From positions 2,356,001-2,420,000 of the forward strand of contig NZ_CP107783.1 of NCBI RefSeq assembly GCF_036345255.1: DNA of 64,000 nt, written 5' to 3'. Origin of the DNA: Streptomyces sp. NBC_00569 (GTDB lineage: Bacteria > Actinomycetota > Actinomycetes > Streptomycetales > Streptomycetaceae). Positions 26,378 to 35,200 of the stretch are shown here, piece after piece (the stretch's first letter is position 1; the number at the start of each line of letters is the position of its first letter). The notes beneath the pieces are model-generated. The model was not told the origin of the DNA and did not search any database. It saw only the letters and a program-made list of their open reading frames with translations. A program made the translations under genes and the position numbers.

Positions 26378-29300
26378 ATGAGTTCTACGAGTTCCGCCAC
26401 ACCCGTACCGTCCGGGAGACATGGTCCTCCCGCGCGCACCACGTCCGCGGCGCGAAGCCAGCACAGCCGGCGAAGCCCGCACAGGGGCTCGCCCTGGACC
26501 GTCCTCCTCGCGCTCGTCGCCCTCGTCGTCGGGCTCGGCCTTGCGGCCCCGCCGCGCGCCCACGCCGCGGCCTCGTACCGCGTACTCGTCTTCTCCAAGG
26601 TCACGAACTTCGCCCACGACTCGATCCCGGCGGGCATCGACGCGATCAAGAAGCTCGGAAGTGAGAACGGCTTCGAGGTCGAGGCGACGGACGACGCGGC
26701 CGCGTTCACCGACGAGAACCTCGCCCGCTTCAAGGCGATCGTCTTCAACAACACCAACTCGACGCCGGAGACAGGCGATCTGCTCGACTCCGGCCAGCGC
26801 GCGGCCCTCCAGAAGTACGTCCGCGGGGGCGGCGGCTGGGTCGGGCTGCATGCCGCGTCCGCCAGCGAGCGGGACTGGGGCTGGTACGAGGGGCTCGTCG
26901 GAGCCATCTTCGATCAGCATCCCGCCGTTCAGACGGGCCGGATCAAGGTCCTCGACCATGCGCACCCGTCCACGAAGGGGCTTCCGGAGCTCTGGGAGCG
27001 TACGGAGGAGTGGTACAACTGGCGCACCAACCCGACCGGGAAGGTGCACACGCTCGCGCAGGTCAAGGTGCGTGACGGAGTCACCGGCCTCGACGAGGGC
27101 GTCGATCATCCGTGGTCGTGGTGCCAGAACTACGACGGCGGCCGCTCCTGGTTCACCGCGGGCGGGCACGCCAAGTCGGCGTTCGAGGAGGCCGGTTTCC
27201 TCCAGCACATCCTCGGCGGCATCCAGTGGGCGGCCGGTGACAAGCCGGGTGACTGCTCGGCGACCAAGACCGGCAGCTTCCAGCGCACCCCGCTCGCGAC
27301 GGCCGACCTCGCCGACCCGTTCGAGCTGGCCGTGGCGCCGGACCGGCGCGTGTTCTTCATCCAGCGGACCGGCAAGCTGAAGATCATCGACCAGGAGACG
27401 CTGAAGGTCACCACGGCGCTCGACCTCGACTACACGCCCGAGATGACGAGTCAGTCGGACGGCCTGCTGGGGCTCGCGCTCGATCCGAAGTTCCGGGACA
27501 ACCACTGGATCTATCTCCTGAACTCCGACAAGACCGAGAAACGGATCAACCTCTCGCGGTTCACCGAGTCGGGCGGCAAGGTCGACGTGGCGTCGGAGAA
27601 GCGCCTGCTGACCCTGCCGACCTGGCGGGGCGAGGGTCGCGCCAACTCGCACATGGCGGGCTCGATCGCGTTCGACAACAAGGGTGACCTCTACATCGCG
27701 ACGGGCGACAACACGGACCCCTTCGCGTCGGACGGGTTCAACCCGATCGACGAGCGCGAGGGCCGGCGCGCCTGGGACGCGCAGGGCACCGCGGGCAACA
27801 CGAACGACCTGCGCGGCAAGGTGCTGCGGATCACCCCGAAGGCCGACGGCACGTACGGCGTCCCCGAGGGGAACCTGTTCGCGCCCGGTACCGACAAGAC
27901 CCGCCCCGAGATCTACGCGATGGGCATGCGCAACCCGTTCCGGATCACGACGGATCCGGTCAGCGGGGCGCTCCTCGTGGGTGACTACGGTCCCGACGCG
28001 CGCAACGCGGTGGCCGACCGCGGGCCCGAGGGCACCGTCGAGTTCAACCGCATCACCAAGGCGGGGAACTACGGCTGGCCGTACTGCATCGGCGACAACA
28101 CCCCCTTCAGCGACTACGACTTCGAGTCGAAGACGTCCGGGGCGAAGTTCGACTGCGCTCACCTCGTGAACGACTCGCCGAACAACACCGGTCTGCGCGA
28201 CCTGCCGCCCGCGCACCCGGCGACGGTCTGGTACGCGTACTCGGCCTCGGAGCAGTTCCCGGAGCTCGGTACCGGCGGCGGCGGTCCGATGAGCGGTCCC
28301 GTGTACACCTACGATCCCGCGAACCCGAACAAGACCAAGTTCCCTGAGTACTTCGACGGGAAGTGGTTCAACTACGAGCTGACCAGGCAGTGGTTCAAGA
28401 CCTTCTCGATCCAGGAGAAGGACCAGACGTTCACGGATCCGCGGTTCGCGCCCGCCAAGGCCGGCGATGTGCAGTCCATCAACTCCGTGTTCGGCGACAT
28501 GAAGTGGAACCAGCCTTTCGACGCGGACTTCGGTCCCGACGGGGCGCTGTACGTCATCGACTTCGGGCTCGGCAGCGGCACGGGCCGCGGCGGGAGCAAC
28601 GAGGGCGCCGGCATCTACCGGATCGACTACGTCGCCGACAGCCGCCTGCCGGACGCGCGGGCAGCCGCTGCGCCGGACAGCGGCTCGGCGCCGCTCGCCG
28701 TCACGTTCTCCAGCGCCGGCTCGGGCCTGCCGGACGGCAAACCCGTGACGTACGCCTGGGACTTCGACGGGGACGGCACCACCGATTCGACCGACGCCAA
28801 CCCGACGTACACGTACACGAAGAACGGCGTGTTCACCGCGCGGCTGACGGTGACCGGGCCGACGGGTCTGACCGGACGGGCCGTGCAGGACATCACCGTG
28901 GGGAACACGCGGCCGAAGGTGACGATCCAACAGCCGCCGAACGGCGGGACGTTCAGCTTCGGTGACACGATCCCGTTCACGATCAAGGTGACGGACCGGG
29001 AGGACGGGCGTCCGATCGACTGCTCGCGCGTCGTCGTCCAGTCCCAGCTCGGCCACGACTCCCATCTGCATCCGCTCGACAACTACACGGGGTGCGCAGG
29101 GGAGATCGTGACGGACGCCGGGGACAGCCACGGGCCCGGCCAGAACCTGTACTACGGCATCAGCGCCCAGTACGAGGACAAGGGCGGGGCGGGCGGCGTG
29201 CCCGCGCTGACCGGGTCGGCGTCGCTCTCGCTGCGCACCTCGTTCCGTGAGGCCGAGCACTTCACGAAGACCGGTGGCGCGCACGACGGTGTCGTGGTCG

Positions 29301-29929
29301 CGAGCCGCGCGGACGCCTCGGGCGGCAAGCGGCTCACCGAGATCGAGGACGGGGACTGGGTGTCCTTCGACCCGATGCATCTGAAGGGCGTCGACTCGGT
29401 GACCGTGGGCGCCGCGTCCGGCGGGATCGGCGGCGACGTCGAGTTCCGCGTGGGCTCCCCGACCGGCAAGCTGCTCGGCAAGGTGTCCGTCCCAAACACG
29501 GGAGACTGGGGCAACGTGGTGTCACCCACCACCCAACTGGCCGAATACAACGGCACGTTCCCGCTGTACGCCGTCTTCACCAACCCGCAGTGGAGCGCCG
29601 ACAAGCCCGACCTCTTCGCGGTCGACTGGCTGCACTTCAACGGGCCCGGAGTGGAGAAGCGCACGGGCGCCAAGGTGAAGGTGACCGCGACACCGGAGGC
29701 CGGTGCACCGCCGCTCACCGTCGCGCTCAAGAGCACGGTGAAGCTCCCTGAGGGCCGTACCGCGGCCTCGTACCACTGGGACTTCGGGGACAACGGCAAG
29801 CCGAGCGGTACGGAGGGCGCCGACGCCCAGCACGCGTACGCGCGCGCGGGTGCGTACACGGCGCATCTGACCGTCACCGACGACAAGGGCGACACGACCA
29901 CCGGCTCGGTCCGGATCACGGTGAAGTGA
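26378..29929 (+). CDS. Secreted ThuA/sugar-dehydrogenase/PKD/CBM6 multidomain protein, 1183 aa
   Basis: A long Arg-rich start and hydrophobic core lead to a signal cleavage site near AHAAA (residue 65). Residues about 66 to 290 form a ThuA domain (YRVLVFSKVTNFAHDS, GGGGWVGLHAAS). Residues about 300 to 755 form a soluble PQQ-type glucose/sorbosone dehydrogenase beta-propeller (GLLGLALDP, GMRNPFRI, NYGWPYC, DADFGPDGALYVIDFG). A PKD domain follows (TYAWDFDGDGTTD), then an unnamed beta region, a CBM6-like domain (REAEHF, IEDGDWVSF) and a second PKD (YHWDFGDNG). It is probably an exported enzyme acting on a sugar or polysaccharide end. Cofactor use is not proven. The LacI-type operator upstream and the isomerase downstream suggest sugar-dependent control. 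Confidence 0.85.
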   Translation: MSSTSSATPVPSGRHGPPARTTSAARSQHSRRSPHRGSPWTVLLALVALVVGLGLAAPPRAHAAASYRVLVFSKVTNFAHDSIPAGIDAIKKLGSENGFEVEATDDAAAFTDENLARFKAIVFNNTNSTPETGDLLDSGQRAALQKYVRGGGGWVGLHAASASERDWGWYEGLVGAIFDQHPAVQTGRIKVLDHAHPSTKGLPELWERTEEWYNWRTNPTGKVHTLAQVKVRDGVTGLDEGVDHPWSWCQNYDGGRSWFTAGGHAKSAFEEAGFLQHILGGIQWAAGDKPGDCSATKTGSFQRTPLATADLADPFELAVAPDRRVFFIQRTGKLKIIDQETLKVTTALDLDYTPEMTSQSDGLLGLALDPKFRDNHWIYLLNSDKTEKRINLSRFTESGGKVDVASEKRLLTLPTWRGEGRANSHMAGSIAFDNKGDLYIATGDNTDPFASDGFNPIDEREGRRAWDAQGTAGNTNDLRGKVLRITPKADGTYGVPEGNLFAPGTDKTRPEIYAMGMRNPFRITTDPVSGALLVGDYGPDARNAVADRGPEGTVEFNRITKAGNYGWPYCIGDNTPFSDYDFESKTSGAKFDCAHLVNDSPNNTGLRDLPPAHPATVWYAYSASEQFPELGTGGGGPMSGPVYTYDPANPNKTKFPEYFDGKWFNYELTRQWFKTFSIQEKDQTFTDPRFAPAKAGDVQSINSVFGDMKWNQPFDADFGPDGALYVIDFGLGSGTGRGGSNEGAGIYRIDYVADSRLPDARAAAAPDSGSAPLAVTFSSAGSGLPDGKPVTYAWDFDGDGTTDSTDANPTYTYTKNGVFTARLTVTGPTGLTGRAVQDITVGNTRPKVTIQQPPNGGTFSFGDTIPFTIKVTDREDGRPIDCSRVVVQSQLGHDSHLHPLDNYTGCAGEIVTDAGDSHGPGQNLYYGISAQYEDKGGAGGVPALTGSASLSLRTSFREAEHFTKTGGAHDGVVVASRADASGGKRLTEIEDGDWVSFDPMHLKGVDSVTVGAASGGIGGDVEFRVGSPTGKLLGKVSVPNTGDWGNVVSPTTQLAEYNGTFPLYAVFTNPQWSADKPDLFAVDWLHFNGPGVEKRTGAKVKVTATPEAGAPPLTVALKSTVKLPEGRTAASYHWDFGDNGKPSGTEGADAQHAYARAGAYTAHLTVTDDKGDTTTGSVRITVK

Positions 29930-29941
29930 AGGGTGTGGGCA

Positions 29942-30787
29942 ATGAAGAGCAGCAGAAGGGCCTTTCTCGGTACGTCGTTGGGGCTCGCGGCAGCGGTCGG
30001 TGCGGCGCTGCCGGCGTCGGCCGGGCAGCGGCGGCGCATCCCGCGCGGCGGCATCGGCATGCACCTCTACACGATGCGTGACGTCCTCGCGAAGGACTTC
30101 GCCGGCACCGTGGCGCAGCTCGCGGAGATCGGGTACGCGACGGTCGGTGTGAGCGGGCGGCACGGGTACGGGGCGGCGGACATCCGGCGGATGCTCGACA
30201 CGGTCGGCCTGCGCGCGGTCCTGGAGCATGTCGCGTACACGACGCTGACGGGCAGCGGGCTGCCGCAGGCCCTGGAGGATCTGCACACCCTGGGCGCCAG
30301 GTGGCCGGTGGTGCCCAGTCTGCCGGGCTCGATGCACAGTCCGGCCGGATACCGGGAGGCGGCACGGGAGTTCAACCGGATCGGCGCCGCGTCACGCGAG
30401 GCGGGTCTGGGCCCCGTCCTGTTCCACAACCACGACGGCGACCATGACGTGCTGGACGGGGAGAACCTGTACGACATCCTCGTCCGCGAGACCGATCCGC
30501 ATCTGGTCGCCTTCGAGCTGGACGTGTACTGGGCGTCGAAGGGCGGGGCTGATCCCGCCGCGTACTTCGTCCGGCACCGGCGCCGCTTCCCGGCCCTGCA
30601 TGTGAAGGACATGGCGCCCGACGGCGGGTTCGCCGACGTGGGGTCGGGGACGCTCGACTTCGCCGCCATGTTCGACGACGCGCAGGCCGGCGGCGTGAGG
30701 CAGTGGCTGGTGGAGCACGACACCCCGAAGGATCCGTTCGCGACGGCCCGCAACAGTTACGAGTATCTGGCGGCGCTGCGGTACTGA
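29942..30787 (+). CDS. Tat-exported sugar phosphate isomerase/epimerase-like TIM-barrel protein
   Basis: The 281-residue protein starts MKSSRRAFLGTSLGLAAAVG, a twin-arginine signal with the hydrophobic core to about residue 25. The mature part is an AP endonuclease 2/xylose isomerase-like TIM barrel: GGIGMHLYTMRDVL, EIGYATVGVSG, LLFHNHD-type strand PVLFHNHDGD with metal-binding His and Asp, FELDVYWASKGG and LHVKDMAPDGG. Family members isomerise or epimerise sugars and inositols. The gene is 12 bp behind the ThuA fusion gene, with GAAGGGTGTGGG before the ATG at 29942, so the two form one unit. Its 3' end overlaps the convergent acetyltransferase gene by 31 bp. Confidence 0.85.
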   Translation: MKSSRRAFLGTSLGLAAAVGAALPASAGQRRRIPRGGIGMHLYTMRDVLAKDFAGTVAQLAEIGYATVGVSGRHGYGAADIRRMLDTVGLRAVLEHVAYTTLTGSGLPQALEDLHTLGARWPVVPSLPGSMHSPAGYREAAREFNRIGAASREAGLGPVLFHNHDGDHDVLDGENLYDILVRETDPHLVAFELDVYWASKGGADPAAYFVRHRRRFPALHVKDMAPDGGFADVGSGTLDFAAMFDDAQAGGVRQWLVEHDTPKDPFATARNSYEYLAALRY

Positions 30788-31323
30788 GGAGTGCGCACGG
30801 GATCCCGTGCCTCGAGGCGCCTGTAGAAGAGCGTCGTGGGGTGCGGGGTCCCTGTCGGATCGGTCGCGTAGTCCGGGATCACCCCGGCGCGCGTCCAACC
30901 GGCGGTGCGGTAGAGGGTTTCGGCGGGCGAGTCCGTCTCCGTGTCGAGGACGAGGAGGCTCACGCCCGCGTCGAGCGCCGCGTCCTCCAGGTGGGTCAGG
31001 AGAGTGCGGGCGAGGCCACGGCCGCGCGCCGCCGGGTGGACCATCAGTTTGGCCACCTCGGCACGGTGGCGGCCGTTGGGCTTGTCGGTGAAGGCGAGAC
31101 TCACGGTGCCGAGGCAGCGGTCGCCGTCGAGCACGGCCCAGACGGCGAGGCGGCCTTCGGTGACGGCCGGTGCCAGGCCTCTCCACCATGCCGCGGCCTC
31201 GCCGTGGGCCAGGGGTACCAGGAAGCCGAGGGACGCTCCGCCTGCCACGACGTCCGTGAGCAGCTCGGCCAACAGGCCGGCGGAGTCCAGGAGTTCGGCT
31301 GCGGTCAGACGCTGCGGAATCAT
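30757..31323 (-). CDS. GNAT-family N-acetyltransferase
   Basis: The 188-residue protein has the GNAT core. LVPLAHGEAAAWW is near residue 40, the beta4/alpha3 acetyl-CoA pocket is VAKLMVHPAARGRGLARTLL (motif V, then RGRGLA), and the final motif LVLDTETDSPAETLYRTAGW is near residue 140. It transfers an acetyl group to an amine, possibly a drug or a small metabolite. I chose ATG 31323 because it overlaps the stop of the XRE-cupin gene by 4 bp (ATGA), giving a two-gene operon. A longer in-frame reading to 31623 is only a shadow of the regulator. Confidence 0.85.
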   Translation of the reverse strand: MIPQRLTAAELLDSAGLLAELLTDVVAGGASLGFLVPLAHGEAAAWWRGLAPAVTEGRLAVWAVLDGDRCLGTVSLAFTDKPNGRHRAEVAKLMVHPAARGRGLARTLLTHLEDAALDAGVSLLVLDTETDSPAETLYRTAGWTRAGVIPDYATDPTGTPHPTTLFYRRLEARDPVRTPQYRSAARYS

Positions 31324-31904
31324 GGCTCGACCACCACCAGCGCGTACCGTACGGGTTCCGGGCCCGGGCAGTGGAAGCGGGTGGGGCCCCACAGGCGAAA
31401 GCGCACGCAGTCGCCGGCGCGCAGCGTGTGTTCGCTGTCCCGGACGGTGATGTTCAGGGTTCCTTCGAGGACCCAGATGTGCTGTTCGATGCCGGGCACG
31501 GGTGGTCTGTCGTAGGCGAGGTCGGCGTCCGCTTCGAGGCGGCCCTCGACGACCTCGGCGCGCAGTCCTGCCTGCGGGGGCGACACCGAGCGGCGTACGA
31601 ATCCGGATGCCGCGTCGGTCCACACCGTCTGCTCGTCGGCGCGCACCACCTGGGCCGGCGCGGCCTCCACCTCGCTGAGGAGCTGCGACATGGTCCTGCC
31701 GTGGACCGCGCAGAGCCGGTTCAGGAGCGAGGCGGTGGGGCTGATCTCGCCGCGTTCGGCCCGCGACAGGGTGGAGCGGCTGACCCCGCTGCGGTCCGCG
31801 AGCTCGCCCAGGGACCAGCCGCGCTCGGCGCGCAGCGCGGAGAGTCGGGCTGCCAGGCGGGCGTCGATCGGGTCACCCTCGTCGTCCTGTTTCATATCCG
31901 GCAC
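31320..31904 (-). CDS. XRE-family regulator with cupin domain
   Basis: The 194-residue protein has a helix-turn-helix at about residues 13 to 66 (LSALRAERGWSLGELADRSG, RSTLSRAERGEISPTASLL). A cupin barrel covers about residues 105 to 190 (PGIEQHIWVLEGTLNI, LRAGDCVRFRLWGPTRFHCPG). It is cotranscribed with the acetyltransferase and probably represses this operon. Start ATG 31904 gives MPDMKQDD; ATG 31895 is an alternative. The start codon lies inside a 17-bp inverted repeat described separately, so the protein may control its own gene. Confidence 0.85.
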   Translation of the reverse strand: MPDMKQDDEGDPIDARLAARLSALRAERGWSLGELADRSGVSRSTLSRAERGEISPTASLLNRLCAVHGRTMSQLLSEVEAAPAQVVRADEQTVWTDAASGFVRRSVSPPQAGLRAEVVEGRLEADADLAYDRPPVPGIEQHIWVLEGTLNITVRDSEHTLRAGDCVRFRLWGPTRFHCPGPEPVRYALVVVEP

Positions 31905-31930
31905 GATATCTCAGATATGAAACAGGACGA
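31882..31930. promoter_or_regulatory. Inverted repeat around the start of the XRE-cupin gene
   Basis: TCGTCCTGTTTCATATC at 31882..31898 is repeated perfectly inverted at 31914..31930. Between them lies a smaller dyad, ATATCT-C-AGATAT at 31906..31918, sharing the GATAT element. The left arm encodes the first residues (MKQDDE) of the regulator. The right arm would encode MKQDE on the plus strand, so the two look like mirror copies. Likely an operator. Confidence 0.6.
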
Positions 31931-31971
31931 AGGTGAGGTGAGCCGACAGGGGACGAGCAGTCGCCGAGTCC

Positions 31972-32793
31972 TCAGTCGTGCGCCGAGACCGCCCCCAGGA
32001 GCTCGCGGATGCGGCCCGTCGCCGTGCGGAACTCGGGGGTCGCGAGCGTCGCCGCGTAGTCCCGCTCGGCGGGCAGGCCGACGTCGATGATCTCGGTGAC
32101 GGTGCCGGGGCGCGGGCTCATGACGACGACGCGGTCCGCGAGGTAGACGGCCTCCGCGATGGAGTGGGTCACCAGGAGGACGGTGGTCCGGGTCTGCCGC
32201 CAGATGCGGTTCATCTCCACGTTGAGCTGCTCGCGTGTGAGCGCGTCGAGGGCGCCGAACGGCTCGTCCATGAGCAGGACGGGCGGTTCGTGCAGCAGGG
32301 CCCGGCACAGGGCGACCCGCTGCTGCATACCGCCCGACAGCTCGTGCGGATAGGCGTCCTCGAAGCCGGTGAGCCCGGTCATCCGGATCAGTTCGTCGGC
32401 ACGCGCGCGTGCCACTTCGGTGGGCATGCCGCGCATCTCCGCCTGGAGCAGGATGTTGCGGCGCGCCGAGCGCCACTCCAGGAGGGCCGCGCGCTGGAAG
32501 ACGTACCCGATGTCGTGGCGCGGGCCGCGCACTCGCTCGCCGTAGAGGCTGACCTCGCCGGACGAGGGTGTGAGGAGCCCCGCGACGAGCTTGAGGAGCG
32601 TGGACTTTCCGCAGCCGGACGGTCCGACGATGGCGACGAACTCGCCGGCTGCGACGTCGAGCGAGACGTCGGTGAGCGCGGTGACGTCCTTCTTCTTCGT
32701 GCGGAAGCGGACGTCGACGTCCGCCGCGCGCACGGCGGCCCCGACGTGTGCGCTCGTTCCGTCGGCCTTCTTCAGTGTGGCGTCCTTCGGCAT
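31972..32793 (-). CDS. ABC transporter ATPase (nitrate/sulfonate/taurine-type, SsuB/TauB-like)
   Basis: The 273-residue ATPase has Walker A GPSGCGKSTLL (about residues 56 to 66), the Q-loop in VFQRAALLEWRS, signature LSGGMQQR, Walker B LLMDEPFGALD and the switch His in THSIAEAVYLAD. It drives import of a small organic solute with the lipoprotein and permease encoded upstream. It is the last gene of a three-gene leftward operon; 37 bp separate it from the binding-protein gene. The pattern EWRSARRNILLQAE is usual for this NMT1/THI5-linked group. Confidence 0.88.
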   Translation of the reverse strand: MPKDATLKKADGTSAHVGAAVRAADVDVRFRTKKKDVTALTDVSLDVAAGEFVAIVGPSGCGKSTLLKLVAGLLTPSSGEVSLYGERVRGPRHDIGYVFQRAALLEWRSARRNILLQAEMRGMPTEVARARADELIRMTGLTGFEDAYPHELSGGMQQRVALCRALLHEPPVLLMDEPFGALDALTREQLNVEMNRIWRQTRTTVLLVTHSIAEAVYLADRVVVMSPRPGTVTEIIDVGLPAERDYAATLATPEFRTATGRIRELLGAVSAHD

Positions 32794-32830
32794 GGTGCAG
32801 CTCTCCTTGTGGGCTGTACGGGACGGGTGC

Positions 32831-33859
32831 TCAGCCCTTGATCCCGTTGGCCGAATCCCAGTAGTCCGCCACCGGCTTCGGGCTCTTGACCATGCCTGCC
32901 TGGGCGAAGACGTCGATGGTCTGCTGCCAGTCGGCCTCGGTGTTGGCGCCGGGCGCCTTGCCCTGGGTCGCGTCCGTGTGCAGGAGGGTCAGGGTCGTCT
33001 TGAACTGCTCGGACAGCACGGTCTCCGGCGGGAGTTGCTCGGAGGCGCCCTTCATGGAGGCGACGGCGGGCTCGGGGCTCTTCTCGGCGGCGGCCCAGGA
33101 CTCGCTGACGGCCTCGACCATGCGCTTGGCCAGATCGCCCTTGCCCTGGAGGGTCTTGGGGCCGGCGATGAGGCCGTTGGAGTAGAAGTTCAGGCCGTGT
33201 TCGGAGAAGCGGAGGTACGAGACGTCCTTCTTCGCCTTGTCCTGCATGGTGGGGCCCTGGTCGCTCGCGTAGCCGAGGAGGGCGTCGGTCTTGCCCGAGA
33301 TGACGGCGGCGATCTTGCCGGCGGGGTCGGTGTTCTGGACCTTGACGTCCGACTCGGCGAGGCCGTTCTTCTTGAGGAAGATGGGGAACGTCTTGGACAG
33401 CGCGTCGCCCGCCGTCCCCGCGATGGTCTTGCCCTTGAGATCCGCCGGGGACTTGATGTTCTGGCTCGCGAACGACTGCACCGAGGCGGGCGTCGTCTGG
33501 AGGAAGACTCCCAGGCTCTTCACGTTGACACCCTGGTCCACGCCCGCGAGCACGGCGGGGGTGTCGGCCCAGCCGAAGTCGGTCTGGCCCGCGCCCGTGG
33601 CCTGCACGGTCTTCTGCGAGCCCTGTCCCGCGCGGATGTCCAGGTCGATGCCGTGCTTCTCGAAGATCTTCTGCTTCTTGCCGTAGTAGAACGGCGCGTG
33701 TTCGCCGTACGGGTACCAGTTGAGCGTGAGGGTGACCTTGTCGAGCTTCTTGCCGGAGTCACTGGTCGACGTGGAGCCGGAGTCGTCGCCGCAGGCCGTC
33801 ACCGTGAGGGCGACGAGCGTCAGGGGGACGAGACCGGTCAGGAGTCTGCGCGCATGCAT
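32831..33859 (-). CDS. NMT1/THI5-like substrate-binding lipoprotein
   Basis: From the ATG at 33859 the 342-residue protein has a lipoprotein signal (hydrophobic core, lipobox TVTAC, Cys near residue 23), then a Ser/Thr linker. The binding domain begins with VTLTLNWYPYGEHAPFYYGK, typical of NMT1/THI5-like proteins that bind pyrimidine thiamine precursors or other aromatic or amine solutes. GQTDFGWADTPAVLAG and LKGKTIAGTAGDALSK are conserved family segments. A longer in-frame start exists to 33967 but would place the signal peptide internally. The substrate cannot be named; thiamine precursor and alkanesulfonate transport are both possible. Sequence upstream suggests LacI-type control. Confidence 0.87.
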   Translation of the reverse strand: MHARRLLTGLVPLTLVALTVTACGDDSGSTSTSDSGKKLDKVTLTLNWYPYGEHAPFYYGKKQKIFEKHGIDLDIRAGQGSQKTVQATGAGQTDFGWADTPAVLAGVDQGVNVKSLGVFLQTTPASVQSFASQNIKSPADLKGKTIAGTAGDALSKTFPIFLKKNGLAESDVKVQNTDPAGKIAAVISGKTDALLGYASDQGPTMQDKAKKDVSYLRFSEHGLNFYSNGLIAGPKTLQGKGDLAKRMVEAVSESWAAAEKSPEPAVASMKGASEQLPPETVLSEQFKTTLTLLHTDATQGKAPGANTEADWQQTIDVFAQAGMVKSPKPVADYWDSANGIKG

Positions 33860-33921
33860 GGGGCGGCCCTTCTCACGGCGGTCGGTGGGTGGTCCGGGGC
33901 GGTTCCCGGGAATGCCGGCGT

Positions 33922-34785
33922 TCAGTACGCCGTGGTCGCCGCGACGTCGCGGCGGCTCGCGTGCCACGGCAGGAGCAGCTTCTCGGCGATCTCGACGAGG
34001 ACGAAGAGCACGACACCGATCAAGGACATGACGAGCAGTCCCGCGAAGAGCATCGGGGTGTCGAGGTTGCCGTTGGCCTGGAGGATGACGTAGCCCAGCC
34101 CCTCGTTCGCGCCCACGAACTCACCGACGACGGCGCCGGTGACGGCGAGCGTGACGGCGACCTTGAGGCCGGAGAACAGGTGCGGCAGGGAGGCCGGGAA
34201 GCGGATCTTGCGGAAGGTCTGCCAGGGACTCGCGCCCATCGTCGCGGAGAGCTGGAGCATCTCCGGGTCGACGGCCTTGAGTCCGGTCACCATCGAGATG
34301 ACGACGGGGAAGAACGCGATGAGGACGGCGATGAGGATCTTGGGTGCGATGCCGAAGCCGAGCCAGACCACGAACAGCGGCGCGATCGCGATCTTCGGGA
34401 CGACCTGGGCGAAGAGCAGGATCGGATAGAGGGTCTTCTCGACGGTCGACGAGTAGACCATGATCACGGCGGAGAAGATGCCCACGCCGACGGCGATCAC
34501 GAAGCCGAGCAGCGTCTCGTACGTGGTCACCCAGGTGTGCTGCCAGAGGTAGTCCGGCTTGTCGAGGATGACGTCGAGGGTCCGGCCCGGCGACGGCACC
34601 AGGTACGGCTCGACCAGCTCCGCCGCGGCGATCACCCACCAGGCGACGAAACAGACGACGAGCAGCGCGACGGGGCGCCAGCTCCGCTCGGCCACGTCCG
34701 CGGCGCGCCGGCGCAGGCCGGGCGCCTGACGGTCGGCAACTCCCGCCGTCTTGGCGGGGGTTGCGGGCAGTGTGCTCTGACTCAC
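33922..34785 (-). CDS. ABC transporter permease (SsuC/TauC-like)
   Basis: The 287-residue protein has about six membrane segments. The BPD_transp_1 core contains the EAA-like loop TMGASPWQTFRKIRFPASLPHLFSG. LGFGIAPKILIAVLIAFFPVVIS is a characteristic segment of this subfamily. It is the first gene of the operon, with the binding protein 62 bp downstream and the ATPase last. Two LacI-type operator-like sites lie about 100 bp upstream of its ATG, so it is probably induced by a sugar or by loss of a repressor. Confidence 0.88.
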   Translation of the reverse strand: MSQSTLPATPAKTAGVADRQAPGLRRRAADVAERSWRPVALLVVCFVAWWVIAAAELVEPYLVPSPGRTLDVILDKPDYLWQHTWVTTYETLLGFVIAVGVGIFSAVIMVYSSTVEKTLYPILLFAQVVPKIAIAPLFVVWLGFGIAPKILIAVLIAFFPVVISMVTGLKAVDPEMLQLSATMGASPWQTFRKIRFPASLPHLFSGLKVAVTLAVTGAVVGEFVGANEGLGYVILQANGNLDTPMLFAGLLVMSLIGVVLFVLVEIAEKLLLPWHASRRDVAATTAY

Positions 34786-34880
34786 GATGAACTCCTACGA
34801 ATCGGGAGGCAGTTGAGGAGAGCTGAGGTATCAGAGTTCGCGAGGTAACGGAACAACAGGTGGAACGGCAACGAAGGGGA

Positions 34881-34907
34881 GAAATCGCTTTCAGAAAGCG
34901 CTTTCTG
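34881..34907. promoter_or_regulatory. Tandem LacI-type operators upstream of the ABC operon
   Basis: CAGAAAGCGCTTTCTG at 34892..34907 is a perfect 16-bp palindrome. Directly beside it, GAAATCGCTTTC at 34881..34892 is an imperfect second copy. The core GAAAGCGCTTTC is identical to the site at 26279..26290. The rest of the 34786..35008 gap shows no gene. Confidence 0.7.
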
Positions 34908-35008
34908 GTAAGATGTCAGCCACGCTAATGACTCGTGGAGCACAGGGTCAATAGGCCGTTCCGAAGTTTCCTGCGACCGGTGCCGCGACCGGAATCCGAG
35001 GGGGCAGA

Positions 35009-35200
35009 TTGACGTCCTCCCCCGCTGAAGCAGGGGGATTCCTAGCTCACTTTGCCTGGCACCTAGCAGGTGGCAGGGCTTACAAGATCAGCACTAGCCG
35101 GGTTGAGACCAGCCCGGACGAGCATCACGCGGGCGGAGTTCTTGTCCCTGGGGGACACGGTTCCGCACGCGGTGCACGTATACGTTCTCTCGGAGAGAGG
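35009..35200 (-). ncRNA. Predicted omega/reRNA of the TnpB element
   Basis: In this family the guide RNA overlaps the 3' end of tnpB and runs to the right end of the element, with the guide being the flanking sequence. The structured right end is present here (stem GGGGG/CCCCC with an inner GCT/AGC stem). The position is placed by family knowledge; no RNA signal is directly visible and the upstream boundary is a guess. Confidence 0.3.

Noticed and set aside
26111..29380. A 1089-codon minus-strand open frame
   Set aside because: It is antisense to the ThuA/sugar-dehydrogenase gene, full of Arg, Val, Gly and Leu with no domain; a usual artefact of GC-rich coding DNA.
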